Under the pieces are notes generated by a model. That model saw only the letters and a program-made list of their open reading frames with translations, ran no database searches and was not told the DNA's origin. Positions 46,120 through 54,259 of a stretch of DNA of 64,000 nt are shown here, in pieces; the stretch's first letter is position 1, and every line of letters starts with the position of its first letter. The position numbers were made by a program, and so were the translations under genes. The DNA is from Lysinibacillus agricola (lineage in GTDB: Bacteria; Bacillota; Bacilli; Bacillales_A; Planococcaceae), in contig NZ_CP067341.1 in the NCBI RefSeq assembly GCF_016638705.1, positions 3,971,501-4,035,500 of the forward strand, written 5' to 3'.

Positions 46120-46157
46120 AAGGGATTAAGCACTATCAGCTGATGGCTTAATCCCTT
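46120..46157 (-). terminator. Terminator of the PTS-mupG operon
   Basis: A perfect 12 bp stem AAGGGATTAAGC/GCTTAATCCCTT followed on the minus strand by T residues, ten bases after the mupG stop. Confidence 0.85.
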
Positions 46158-46166
46158 CTTCTGTAA

Positions 46167-47249
46167 TCATTTCGTAAAGCTAAATGATGCCCATGGCTGA
46201 ATCTGTGCTAATAAGAATTTTTCTTCTTCTACAACTCTCGCAACAACATTTGTTGATCCGACATTCGGCATTTCCTTTAAAACAATTTGTAGCTCACCTT
46301 TATAACGTACATCTAAATTATTATCGATTGTCACATCCCCAAATTTTAATGGGTAGATATCATGTGCAGGGAAGTCACCATTTTTATATTTCACACGAGA
46401 TTGTGTACTACGGATTACATACTCAGAAACATCCCCACGATTAAAATGTGGCTCTTTAAAAAGTACCGCTTCTTCTAAAATAGACGTCTCAGCAAACTGC
46501 TCAATCTTCAGCTCTAGCTTATAGCGATTTAATTGGCCTAATGCACGTATTTCTTCCTCCGAAGCATACATATTGCCAATAATACAATCATCTATTAAAC
46601 CAGTGTGCCATAAATCCTTAGCCTGCACAGTAATTGGCAGATGTCGATGCTCTTCTAATGTTGGCAAGCCATACTCGGTTTTCTCCCAGGGTCCAAACAT
46701 GGCATGCTGCGATGAAATCATAGCTGCTGTTCGAATATGATTAGCTTTAAATTGTTGAGACGTTTGTAAAAAATGTTGACGTGAAAGACCTGTAAAACGT
46801 CTTGGATAAAAATTATGGCAGCCAATAATATTATCTCTATTCGGTTGGTAGGATAATATATTTTCTACATATTTCGTGCCGTTACTAATATTTAACTCTA
46901 TTTTTAAATTACTAGCATCAAGAGACATAAACGCTTCTTCCTGGCCAGAGAAGCCCATATCTAAGCGTAATGCCGCTAAATGATAATGCTCCTTAAAGTA
47001 ACTAATATCTTTATAGGTTAAGCCTAAATCTTCAAAAACAGCTGGTGCAATATCAGCTGAAATGTCAAAGCCTAGCTGCTGCGCAAATTCATTTATTTGC
47101 AGTAATTTATGTCGTTCCTGATCGTTATTTAATGACATAAGACATGTAAATATTCGATCAAAACCATTGTCATGAGCGAGCTGAACATATCGCTTCATAT
47201 CTTCTAGTGTACTATGCTGAGGATATAGTGAAATCCCTAATCTTTTCAA
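46167..47249 (-). CDS. mupG: 6-phospho-N-acetylmuramidase MupG (DUF871)
   Basis: 360 residues: a TIM-barrel domain (about 1-230; GISLYPQHSTLEDMKRY, ADIAPAVFEDLG, LRLDMGFSG, NFYPRRFTGLS) and a C-terminal beta domain of about 110 residues with IQPWASFSF at the end. S. aureus MupG splits MurNAc-6-P-GlcNAc entering through a PTS. Here it follows a cellobiose-type EIIC by 25 bp. Confidence 0.88.
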   Translation of the reverse strand: MKRLGISLYPQHSTLEDMKRYVQLAHDNGFDRIFTCLMSLNNDQERHKLLQINEFAQQLGFDISADIAPAVFEDLGLTYKDISYFKEHYHLAALRLDMGFSGQEEAFMSLDASNLKIELNISNGTKYVENILSYQPNRDNIIGCHNFYPRRFTGLSRQHFLQTSQQFKANHIRTAAMISSQHAMFGPWEKTEYGLPTLEEHRHLPITVQAKDLWHTGLIDDCIIGNMYASEEEIRALGQLNRYKLELKIEQFAETSILEEAVLFKEPHFNRGDVSEYVIRSTQSRVKYKNGDFPAHDIYPLKFGDVTIDNNLDVRYKGELQIVLKEMPNVGSTNVVARVVEEEKFLLAQIQPWASFSFTK

Positions 47250-47274
47250 TTTAAATACCTCCGTTAGTTCACAT

Positions 47275-48603
47275 TTACACTTCTACTTTTTGATTTTCTG
47301 ACTCTGTAACACGCTTTTCGTTTTGAGTTTCTGATTCAGCAGATGACTGTTCATTCTGCTTCGCCATACGATTTGCCATTGATAAGAATGGTAAGTAGAT
47401 ACATACAGCTATAATAAGTAAGACAATACTAAGCACTGCCCCTCGCCAAGATGCAGTTGCTAAAAATCCATTTATAATCGGTGGCGTTGTCCATGGTGGT
47501 GCAACTGTAGCTGCCGGCACAAAGCCCCACTTCGTTGCAAAGAAAGCTATTGTTACGTTAATCATTGGTGTCAAAATAAACGGTACAAATAATACTGGGT
47601 TTAACACAATTGGAAGACCGAAAAGTAATGGTTCATTAATATTGAAAAGCCCTGGTGCTGCCGACAATTTTCCGACGGTATTATATTGCTTATTCTTTCT
47701 AGAGATAATGAATATAGCAATAATAAGTGCTATTGTCGTACCGGAACCACCCATATTGATGAAGGCATCAAAGAATGGTTTATTTACGATGTATGGTGCT
47801 ACTTCACCAGATGAAATCGCTCTTACATTCGCTTCTATAGCTGGTAAATTTATTGTTTGCATAAATGGTTCGATAATGTTAGCACCATGAACACCTAATG
47901 TCCATAAAAACGTAGGAATGAATGCTAAAAGTAAAGCTGCAATCCATGAATTCGTTAAGCCCATAAACGGCTCTTGAATTGCAGAGTAGAAAGAACCGAC
48001 AATATCAGGAAGATCGAAGCCTGCCGAAATGATTGTACGAACTAGAGCAAACAAACCAATTGTAATCATAGCAGGTAGTAACGCTGCAAATGATTTTGAA
48101 ACAGCCGGTGGTACACCATTCGGCATTTTAATTAGTAGCTTAGGATTGCCAGCCAATCTACAAAATACTTCAGTTGAGAGCAAAGCAATAATCATGGCTA
48201 TAAATAAACCACCAGTACCTGTTGTTAACCCTGTTAATCCGCCATCACCAAAGGTACCAAATGTCATATAACTTGAAAGGCCGATTACCCCGGCAGAAAG
48301 TCCATCTTTGTCGTAGCTTTTGGCAAGATTGTAAGAAATTGAAAAGGCCAATAACAGTGAGAGAATTCCGAATGTTGCTCCCCAGATACTGCCGCCCCAC
48401 TGTGTCCAAGTTTCATGCTTCCAGATAGCATCGAGCGCATTTTGATAAAATTTGATCGGCAAATTATTAACAAGAATCGCGAGTGTTCCAAGAATTGTCA
48501 ATGGCATGATCGTAATAAATCCATCTCGAATGGCAACTAAATGACGCTGATTCCCTACTCTTGCAGCAACTGGCACGAATTTCTCTTCTAAAAAACGGAA
48601 CAT
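47275..48603 (-). CDS. PTS EIIC, lactose/cellobiose family
   Basis: A 442-residue membrane permease with about ten helices. Family blocks include the N-terminal FLEEKFVPVAARVGNQRHL, IRDGFITIMPLTI, ALPAMITIG-type helix, NSWIAALLLAF, LGVHG and FNINEPLLFGLPIVLNP. The start at MFRFLEEKF has AAGGAG nine bases upstream. Classical MurNAc or GlcNAc transporters are of the glucose family, so this is a different solution. Substrate is probably a disaccharide. Confidence 0.92.
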   Translation of the reverse strand: MFRFLEEKFVPVAARVGNQRHLVAIRDGFITIMPLTILGTLAILVNNLPIKFYQNALDAIWKHETWTQWGGSIWGATFGILSLLLAFSISYNLAKSYDKDGLSAGVIGLSSYMTFGTFGDGGLTGLTTGTGGLFIAMIIALLSTEVFCRLAGNPKLLIKMPNGVPPAVSKSFAALLPAMITIGLFALVRTIISAGFDLPDIVGSFYSAIQEPFMGLTNSWIAALLLAFIPTFLWTLGVHGANIIEPFMQTINLPAIEANVRAISSGEVAPYIVNKPFFDAFINMGGSGTTIALIIAIFIISRKNKQYNTVGKLSAAPGLFNINEPLLFGLPIVLNPVLFVPFILTPMINVTIAFFATKWGFVPAATVAPPWTTPPIINGFLATASWRGAVLSIVLLIIAVCIYLPFLSMANRMAKQNEQSSAESETQNEKRVTESENQKVEV

Positions 48604-48653
48604 TTCACACACTCCTTTATTTTTATTGTGACATCAGGCTTGATGCTATTCCC

Positions 48654-48974
48654 CTATTCCCCTTTGATTCGCTCATACAACTCAATCATTTCAGTTGCTA
48701 AATCACGAAACGTAATGGCATTCATTAAATGATCCTGCGCGTGAATTAACAGCATTGATACTTCTACTTTTTCTCCCCTTGCCTCTTGTGATAATAGAGC
48801 CGTCTGAGAATGATGCGCTTCAATCAATGCATCATTAGCTAATTGTATTTTTTCCTTTGCTTTCTGAATCTGTCCTTTTTTTGCTAGCTGAATAGCTTCC
48901 ATACACTCACTTTTCGTATTACCACTATGCACAATCAGTCCCATAATGGATTCCATTAAAACTGTTTCTTCCAT
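48654..48974 (-). CDS. PTS EIIA, lactose/cellobiose family
   Basis: A 106-residue three-helix protein. The phosphorylated His is residue 78 in LLIHAQDHLMNA, and Asp81 is the trimer metal ligand. The start at MEETVLMESI has AAGGGGGC upstream. The gene lies between EIIB and EIIC. The order EIIB-EIIA-EIIC followed by mupG is one operon. Confidence 0.93.
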   Translation of the reverse strand: MEETVLMESIMGLIVHSGNTKSECMEAIQLAKKGQIQKAKEKIQLANDALIEAHHSQTALLSQEARGEKVEVSMLLIHAQDHLMNAITFRDLATEMIELYERIKGE

Positions 48975-48987
48975 TGTCGTCGCCCCC

Positions 48988-49299
48988 TTAACCAATCAAC
49001 TGTAACGCCTGCTTTAAAACATTTTCACCATTCATCATGCCGTAATCCGCCATATTGATGACATCAATTGGAAAATTCATTGCCTTGTATTTTTTTTCAA
49101 ATGTCCCTTTTAAGTAACGGACTTGTGGACCTAGTAACAACACATCCGCCGTTTTAGCAGCTAATACTTTGTCAACCTCACCTTCAGCAATCGCATAAAT
49201 ATCCGCCTCAATGTTTTGTTCTTGTGCGGCTTTTTGCATCTTTGACACTAGTAAACTAGTACTCATACCCGCTACACACACTAGCATAATGTTTTTCAT
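48988..49299 (-). CDS. PTS EIIB, lactose/cellobiose family
   Basis: A 103-residue protein with phosphorylated Cys8 in LVCVAGMSTSLL, typical of EIIB-Cel. It is the first gene of the operon; AAAAGGAG precedes MKNIMLVC. Two dre-like palindromes lie 100-220 bases upstream. Confidence 0.93.
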   Translation of the reverse strand: MKNIMLVCVAGMSTSLLVSKMQKAAQEQNIEADIYAIAEGEVDKVLAAKTADVLLLGPQVRYLKGTFEKKYKAMNFPIDVINMADYGMMNGENVLKQALQLIG

Positions 49300-49400
49300 A
49301 AAAACACTCCTTTTCATAATTAAGTTCGTCTTTCTAACTTACTTTAATTTGGTGATTTTTTAACAATGAAATCGCTTTCTTATTTTGAGAATAGCACCTA

Positions 49401-49416
49401 TTGGTATATACCACAA
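49401..49416. promoter_or_regulatory. Candidate NagR (dre) operator 1 upstream of EIIB
   Basis: TTGGTATATACCACAA, a 12-base perfect palindrome core TGGTATATACCA. GntR/HutC regulators YvoA and DasR bind sites of the type TGGTNTANACCA. Confidence 0.6.
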
Positions 49417-49504
49417 TATGCTTTTTACACCATTTACTACCTAATGAAAGGACTTCAAAAATTGGGCTATATCTTTGTTATAGACAAATAAAAGGATTTG
49501 CTCA

Positions 49505-49520
49505 ACTGGTATAGTCCAGA
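49505..49520. promoter_or_regulatory. Candidate NagR (dre) operator 2 upstream of EIIB
   Basis: ACTGGTATAGTCCAGA, a near-palindrome close to the dre consensus, 100 bases from operator 1. No other feature is visible in the 270 bp gap. Confidence 0.5.
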
Positions 49521-49571
49521 AAAAAATTCAAAAATTTTTTTTAGTTCATAACCCTACTAGAACGTTAGTTA

Positions 49572-50747
49572 TTAAAAGTACTCATAGAAGGTTGGCTTAT
49601 CGGCGGGTAATGCCATTTGCCATCGATTAATAATCTCATCAGCCAATTGTTTATTTGCATACAAGACTGCATCCTTTACCGAAAGATAGCCAACCATCAT
49701 CGCTGAAAAAAGATTAATTGGTAATGTTAACATATGCATTTCTGGGATAGAATTTGTCTCAATTATCGAGACATCTCCATTTTTATTTATTTTATATACG
49801 TGATCATTCCAACTACAAAACGTATCTTCAATTTGAATATATAACGGCTCATGAATATCGCCCCACGGATAATGTTGCATAAACCGCAAAGCATCTACTA
49901 CTCTTACCATCACATCCTGAACGACCTCTCTTGTAAACTGTGGTTCTTTAAAATAGAAGCCAAATTGATGGTCGTTAGAGGTAACTCCTTTAATGCTGCT
50001 TACACTCGCAGCATGTGACGTTATAAAACGCCAAATGGCTTGTTCTGCTAGTAAATCTTCAGCTATAAAATCATGAATCTCAAATGTTCCATCCTGAATG
50101 ATATAGCGAATATAACCTGCAATTTTATCGTCCTTAAAATATGCCGCAAAATGACTATCGGGCATCCTTCTCTCTATTCTTTTCCACCAAGCATCATCTC
50201 GAAGCATACTTCCATTATTAATGAACGCTTGTGCATTATGAAAACCCTTAATCGCCTGAAAAAGATCACGATCTGGCCATTCAAAGCTCATACGTTTTAC
50301 TACATCTAGTTGTTTTCCGAAAGAAGGAAACATCAATTGCGGAATGGTGTAATATAGCTTCTCAAAAAATAATTCCCAGCCAAAGTAACGATAAAAGGAT
50401 ACCGAAAATGGTGCTAACACAGAAATGCTTTGCCCATTCTCTTGCATGTTCTTTAGTGCCTCTGTCATAAGCTTTTTGATAATACCTTGTTGTCGATATT
50501 CAGGATAGGTTGCAACAAAACCAATTCCGCCCATCTTATAATTTTCACCATGTATCATCATATTAAGTGGCAATATTAATAACTGACCAACTACTTTATG
50601 TTCATCGTAAGCACCTAATGTTGTGCTATGCTCAACCCAATAGTGAAAATCATCGCGCCGTGCACCCGTATACTTATTTGGAAAACAATAATCTCTTAAT
50701 TGATGTACCTGTAAATAATCTTTTGGTGGAATTATTTTTATTACCAT
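49572..50747 (-). CDS. Eis-like GNAT acetyltransferase
   Basis: 391 residues with the layout of Eis proteins: an N-terminal GNAT domain with acetyl-CoA loop YPEYRQQGIIKKLM, a central second GNAT-like domain, and a C-terminal sterol-carrier-like domain (SAMMVGYLSVKDAV). Such enzymes acetylate amines on aminoglycosides, peptides or sugars. AAAAGGGGTGAT precedes the ATG. It is the last gene after ptsI in the nag operon, 41 bp away; amino-sugar acetylation is only a guess. Confidence 0.82.
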   Translation of the reverse strand: MVIKIIPPKDYLQVHQLRDYCFPNKYTGARRDDFHYWVEHSTTLGAYDEHKVVGQLLILPLNMMIHGENYKMGGIGFVATYPEYRQQGIIKKLMTEALKNMQENGQSISVLAPFSVSFYRYFGWELFFEKLYYTIPQLMFPSFGKQLDVVKRMSFEWPDRDLFQAIKGFHNAQAFINNGSMLRDDAWWKRIERRMPDSHFAAYFKDDKIAGYIRYIIQDGTFEIHDFIAEDLLAEQAIWRFITSHAASVSSIKGVTSNDHQFGFYFKEPQFTREVVQDVMVRVVDALRFMQHYPWGDIHEPLYIQIEDTFCSWNDHVYKINKNGDVSIIETNSIPEMHMLTLPINLFSAMMVGYLSVKDAVLYANKQLADEIINRWQMALPADKPTFYEYF

Positions 50748-50788
50748 ATGTTAGATCACCCCTTTTCAATACTGAATTTTCGTGCAAT

Positions 50789-52507
50789 TTAAGATAAGCT
50801 TAATAGATTATTTTTCACATATTCCTCAACCTCTGAGGCCGTGGATAACAGTAAAATACGTTCATTGTGTGGCATTAGCTGCTGTTTCGAAAGCTTGGCG
50901 ATATGCGCACGAGTCTTTAGAATAGAGGAAGCACTCATGGAAAACTCGTTTAGTCCAAACCCAAGTAAAATCGGTAATGCTATTTCATCTGCTGCCATTT
51001 CACCACACATGCCTACCCATTTTCCATGGTGCTTTGCTGCATCAATGACATTTTTTATAAGTCTTAAAACAGCAGGATGGTACGGTTGGTATAAATAAGA
51101 AACATTTTCGTTCATCCGATCTGCTGCTAATGTGTACTGGATTAAATCATTTGTTCCAATTGAGAAAAAATCCACTTCCTTTGCAAATATATCTGCAATG
51201 ATGGCAGCCGACGGAATTTCAATCATCATCCCTACATCAAGCGTTTCAGACACAGGATAACCGTCACTTTCCAAATTTTGTTTTTCCTCAAGCAAAATTG
51301 CCTTCGCCATTTTAAATTCATCCAATGTAGCAATCATTGGAAACATAATTTTTAAATGGCCGTAAGCGCTTGCTCTTAGTAATGCGCGAAGCTGTACACG
51401 AAATATTTCTTGTTGCGTTAAACTGATTCGAATCGCTCGATAGCCAAGAAAAGGGTTCATCTCAGTAGCAAGCTTCAAATAAGGGAGTTGCTTATCGCCA
51501 CCAATATCTAATGTTCGAACAATCGTTGGCTTGCCTTGCATTTTCTCAAGTACGCTTTTATATGCTTGATACTGCTCCTCCTCTGTAGGTAGCTCCTGTC
51601 GTCCCATATATAAAAATTCCGTACGAAACAGGCCAATACCATCTCCACCAGCATTTGTGACCATATCCACATCTTCTGGCTTTCCTATATTCCCAGCAAT
51701 TTCTATAGAAAATCCATCCGCACTTAAGCTTGGTAACGAACGATACTGAAGAAGTTCTTCATGCTCTTCATTGTGTAAATGTTGCTGCTGCCTATAAAAG
51801 CTAGATACTTCCGATGTAGCGTTGACAATAATCTTGCCATTCGTTCCATCTAAAATAATCGGTGCTCCATGTTGAATATCTTGCGTGGCATGTTTCGTCC
51901 CTACTACCGCTGGAATCTCTAATGTTCGTGCGAGAATAGCAGAATGAGATGTTTTGCCACCAATATCCGTTATAAAGCCCTTTACATACTTTGTATCTAG
52001 CATCGCAGTCATAGACGGTGTTAAATCTTTAGCGATGATAATAACATCAGAGGTTAAACGATTCATATCCACCATTTCAACCCCTAACAAGTGGGCTAAT
52101 ACTCGTGTAGAGACATCTCGAATATCGGCAACTCGCTCCTGCATATAGACATTGTCTAGCCCTTCAAACATAGCTATAAACATAGTTGATACTTCATCTA
52201 ATGCAAATTCAGCATTCATCCCTGTTTGAATTTTCGCCTCAATAGCTGCCAGCATTTCAGGATCTTCTAGCACTAATAGATGTGCCGCAAAAATGGCAGC
52301 CTTTTCAGCACCAAATTTCTCCTGAGCTATTTCATAGATTTCTTGAAGTTCCACTTTCGTTTTCACTATAGCTGCCTTGAATCTTTCTAGTTCAGCATGT
52401 ACATCAGTGACCTTCACCGCCTCAAAAGATAAATCTGGTTCCTTTAAACAATAAGCATTCGCAAAGGCAATGCCCTCAGACACAGCAATTCCTTGTATTT
52501 CTAACAT
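50789..52507 (-). CDS. ptsI: Phosphoenolpyruvate-protein phosphotransferase (Enzyme I)
   Basis: 572 residues. The phosphorylated His is in GGKTSHSAILAR and the PEP-binding domain contains GIGLFRTEFLYM, MMIEIPSA, FSIGTNDLIQYT and the catalytic Cys in GMCGEMA. It passes phosphate from PEP to HPr. Its ATG overlaps the ptsH stop. It lies inside the amino-sugar operon rather than in a glucose ptsGHI locus. Confidence 0.97.
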   Translation of the reverse strand: MLEIQGIAVSEGIAFANAYCLKEPDLSFEAVKVTDVHAELERFKAAIVKTKVELQEIYEIAQEKFGAEKAAIFAAHLLVLEDPEMLAAIEAKIQTGMNAEFALDEVSTMFIAMFEGLDNVYMQERVADIRDVSTRVLAHLLGVEMVDMNRLTSDVIIIAKDLTPSMTAMLDTKYVKGFITDIGGKTSHSAILARTLEIPAVVGTKHATQDIQHGAPIILDGTNGKIIVNATSEVSSFYRQQQHLHNEEHEELLQYRSLPSLSADGFSIEIAGNIGKPEDVDMVTNAGGDGIGLFRTEFLYMGRQELPTEEEQYQAYKSVLEKMQGKPTIVRTLDIGGDKQLPYLKLATEMNPFLGYRAIRISLTQQEIFRVQLRALLRASAYGHLKIMFPMIATLDEFKMAKAILLEEKQNLESDGYPVSETLDVGMMIEIPSAAIIADIFAKEVDFFSIGTNDLIQYTLAADRMNENVSYLYQPYHPAVLRLIKNVIDAAKHHGKWVGMCGEMAADEIALPILLGFGLNEFSMSASSILKTRAHIAKLSKQQLMPHNERILLLSTASEVEEYVKNNLLSLS

Positions 52508-52770
52508 TCCTCACCAATTCCTTTAGAAACAATTAGTTCTGTTACTGTTTGAAAAAGCTGCTCAGCATCGGGTCCCTCTGCTGAAATTTCTACAATACTT
52601 TCAGGTGCTATTCCTTGTGCCATAACGCCCATAATTGATTTTAAATTGACCGATTTCTCTTTATAGGTTAACTGAACTTCACACTCAAATGGTGTTACAG
52701 CAGTTACAAGTAACGCTGCTGGCCTAGCATGTAATCCTTCTGGCGTTGTTATTTTAAACAATTTCTTCAT
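52501..52770 (-). CDS. ptsH: Phosphocarrier protein HPr
   Basis: 89 residues. His14 in GLHARPA is the PEP-dependent site (His15 in other HPrs). Ser45 in NLKSIMGV is the HPr-kinase site, so it can serve carbon catabolite repression with CcpA. The start MKKLFKI has GGAGGGAT upstream. It is coupled to ptsI. Confidence 0.96.
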   Translation of the reverse strand: MKKLFKITTPEGLHARPAALLVTAVTPFECEVQLTYKEKSVNLKSIMGVMAQGIAPESIVEISAEGPDAEQLFQTVTELIVSKGIGEEC

Positions 52771-52787
52771 CGATATCCCTCCGCTTG

Positions 52788-53507
52788 TCATTTAAAGTTA
52801 ATACGATGCTGATAATAGGCAATCATGGTCTCATTATGAGACAAATCCGAATCAACATTATTACTTTTAAAAACTGGTAATGCTTCGACAGATATTGCCA
52901 TGTTCTCAATGATTTCACTGAATAATGCATTTAAAATAATAGAACCAATAACTGTAGAGGATGGTGCATACTGTATTTCATTGTGACGAAGCAAACCATC
53001 GCCTATTGGTATATGCGTATCGATAACTAGATCCACTACATCCTCTAAGCGCTGCTCACTTCGATGACGTGTCGGTTGTTCACGGTAAGCAAGAGATTGC
53101 AGAGACATAACAAGTACCCCTGATTCTTTCGCTAAAAATGCTACATCTATAGGCGCTTGATTTCTCCCAGATGTCGATATAACAATGCAAACATCATTTT
53201 CATGAAAATCAAAATGATCTTTATATTGTTCAATTATAGTCGGGTCTTTCTCGTTTGTAGATGATGTCATAGCTCCTGCATGTAATGTTAAGGGTTCAAT
53301 AATTATAGGACGTACAGGTACAAGCCCTCCCGCACGATAAAATGCGTCCTGTGCTAAAAGGTGAGAATGGCCACAACCAAATAATTGGACAATCCCTCCG
53401 CGTTGAAGCCGTTGCACAATTAATTGAGCGGCTTCTGTTATTTGAGCATATTCTTGCTCCTTCACGACCTGCATTAGTTTTTGTATTTCTAGAAAATATG
53501 CATCCAT
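52788..53507 (-). CDS. SIS-domain phosphosugar protein (COG4821/UPF0309-like)
   Basis: 239 residues with one SIS domain: LFGCGHSHLLAQDAFYRAGG, ISTSGRNQAPIDVAFLA and IGDGLL near the end. This family binds phosphosugars but has no settled reaction. It is not MurQ by its motifs (no DASECPPT-like segment) and not NagB. It sits between nagR and ptsH, where nagB lies in B. subtilis. It may be a MurNAc-6-P etherase or GlcN-6-P deaminase analogue. AAAGGTGATC precedes the ATG. Confidence 0.85.
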   Translation of the reverse strand: MDAYFLEIQKLMQVVKEQEYAQITEAAQLIVQRLQRGGIVQLFGCGHSHLLAQDAFYRAGGLVPVRPIIIEPLTLHAGAMTSSTNEKDPTIIEQYKDHFDFHENDVCIVISTSGRNQAPIDVAFLAKESGVLVMSLQSLAYREQPTRHRSEQRLEDVVDLVIDTHIPIGDGLLRHNEIQYAPSSTVIGSIILNALFSEIIENMAISVEALPVFKSNNVDSDLSHNETMIAYYQHRINFK

Positions 53508-53511
53508 AGGA

Positions 53512-54246
53512 TCACCTTTTAATTTCACTAATGAATTTGTATCGATCAGCTCGATAAGTACTTCGCACAAGCTCAAACGGAATTCCATCTGATAAATAAC
53601 TTGTACGTTTAATAATTAACACAGGTGCAGTATGATTAATTTGCAGAAATTTACTATCCTCTTTCGAAACAATTGCTGCCTCCATTTGCTGAATAGCGTT
53701 TCCAATTTTTTGATGGAATTTTGCTTCAATTAAGGCATACAATGATCCCATTATTTTCTTTTCATCTAATTCAGGATATACTTTTACCGGAATATACGTT
53801 CTTTCGATTGCCATTGGCTTGGAATCTGCACTACGAATTCGTACAACGAAGAATACCTCTTCGCCTGGCTCTAACATTAAATCTCTTGCAATATCAGCGG
53901 GTGGTACGATTTTTTCAAAGCGTAAAACTTTACTGCTTGGTTCCATTCCTCTAGCCCGCATATCCTCTGTGAAACTTGTTAATCCTTTTAGCGGTTGCTC
54001 TAATTTTGGATTAGCGACATATGTACCTCTCCCTTTTTCACGATACAGCAATCCGCTATTGACTAAATTTGTAATCGATTGACGAACAGTCATTCTACTA
54101 ACATCAAACTGCATAGAAAGCTCTCGTTCAGAAGGTATATTTTCACCGATTTTGTATTCCTCTAAATAAATACGTTGTTTAATGATCTCTTCTATTTGTA
54201 TATAGATAGGTATATGAGAATTTTTATCTAACAAGTCTTGCACCAT
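53512..54246 (-). CDS. nagR: GntR/HutC-family regulator NagR (YvoA-like)
   Basis: 244 residues: an N-terminal winged helix (IPIYIQIEEIIKQRI, IPSERELSMQFDVSRMTVRQ) and a UTRA effector domain ending YRADRYKFISEI. YvoA/NagR represses nag genes and is released by GlcN-6-P or GlcNAc-6-P. It starts 13 bases after nagA; MVQDLLDK is the likeliest start though a TTG four codons on is possible. Candidate operators lie at 49401, 49505 and 55484. Confidence 0.9.
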   Translation of the reverse strand: MVQDLLDKNSHIPIYIQIEEIIKQRIYLEEYKIGENIPSERELSMQFDVSRMTVRQSITNLVNSGLLYREKGRGTYVANPKLEQPLKGLTSFTEDMRARGMEPSSKVLRFEKIVPPADIARDLMLEPGEEVFFVVRIRSADSKPMAIERTYIPVKVYPELDEKKIMGSLYALIEAKFHQKIGNAIQQMEAAIVSKEDSKFLQINHTAPVLIIKRTSYLSDGIPFELVRSTYRADRYKFISEIKR

Positions 54247-54259
54247 CCTTATCGCATCT

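Noticed and set aside
52788..53507. Direct assignment as MurQ or NagB
   Set aside because: The motifs fit the COG4821 SIS family, not MurQ or NagB; activity is left open as a hypothesis.
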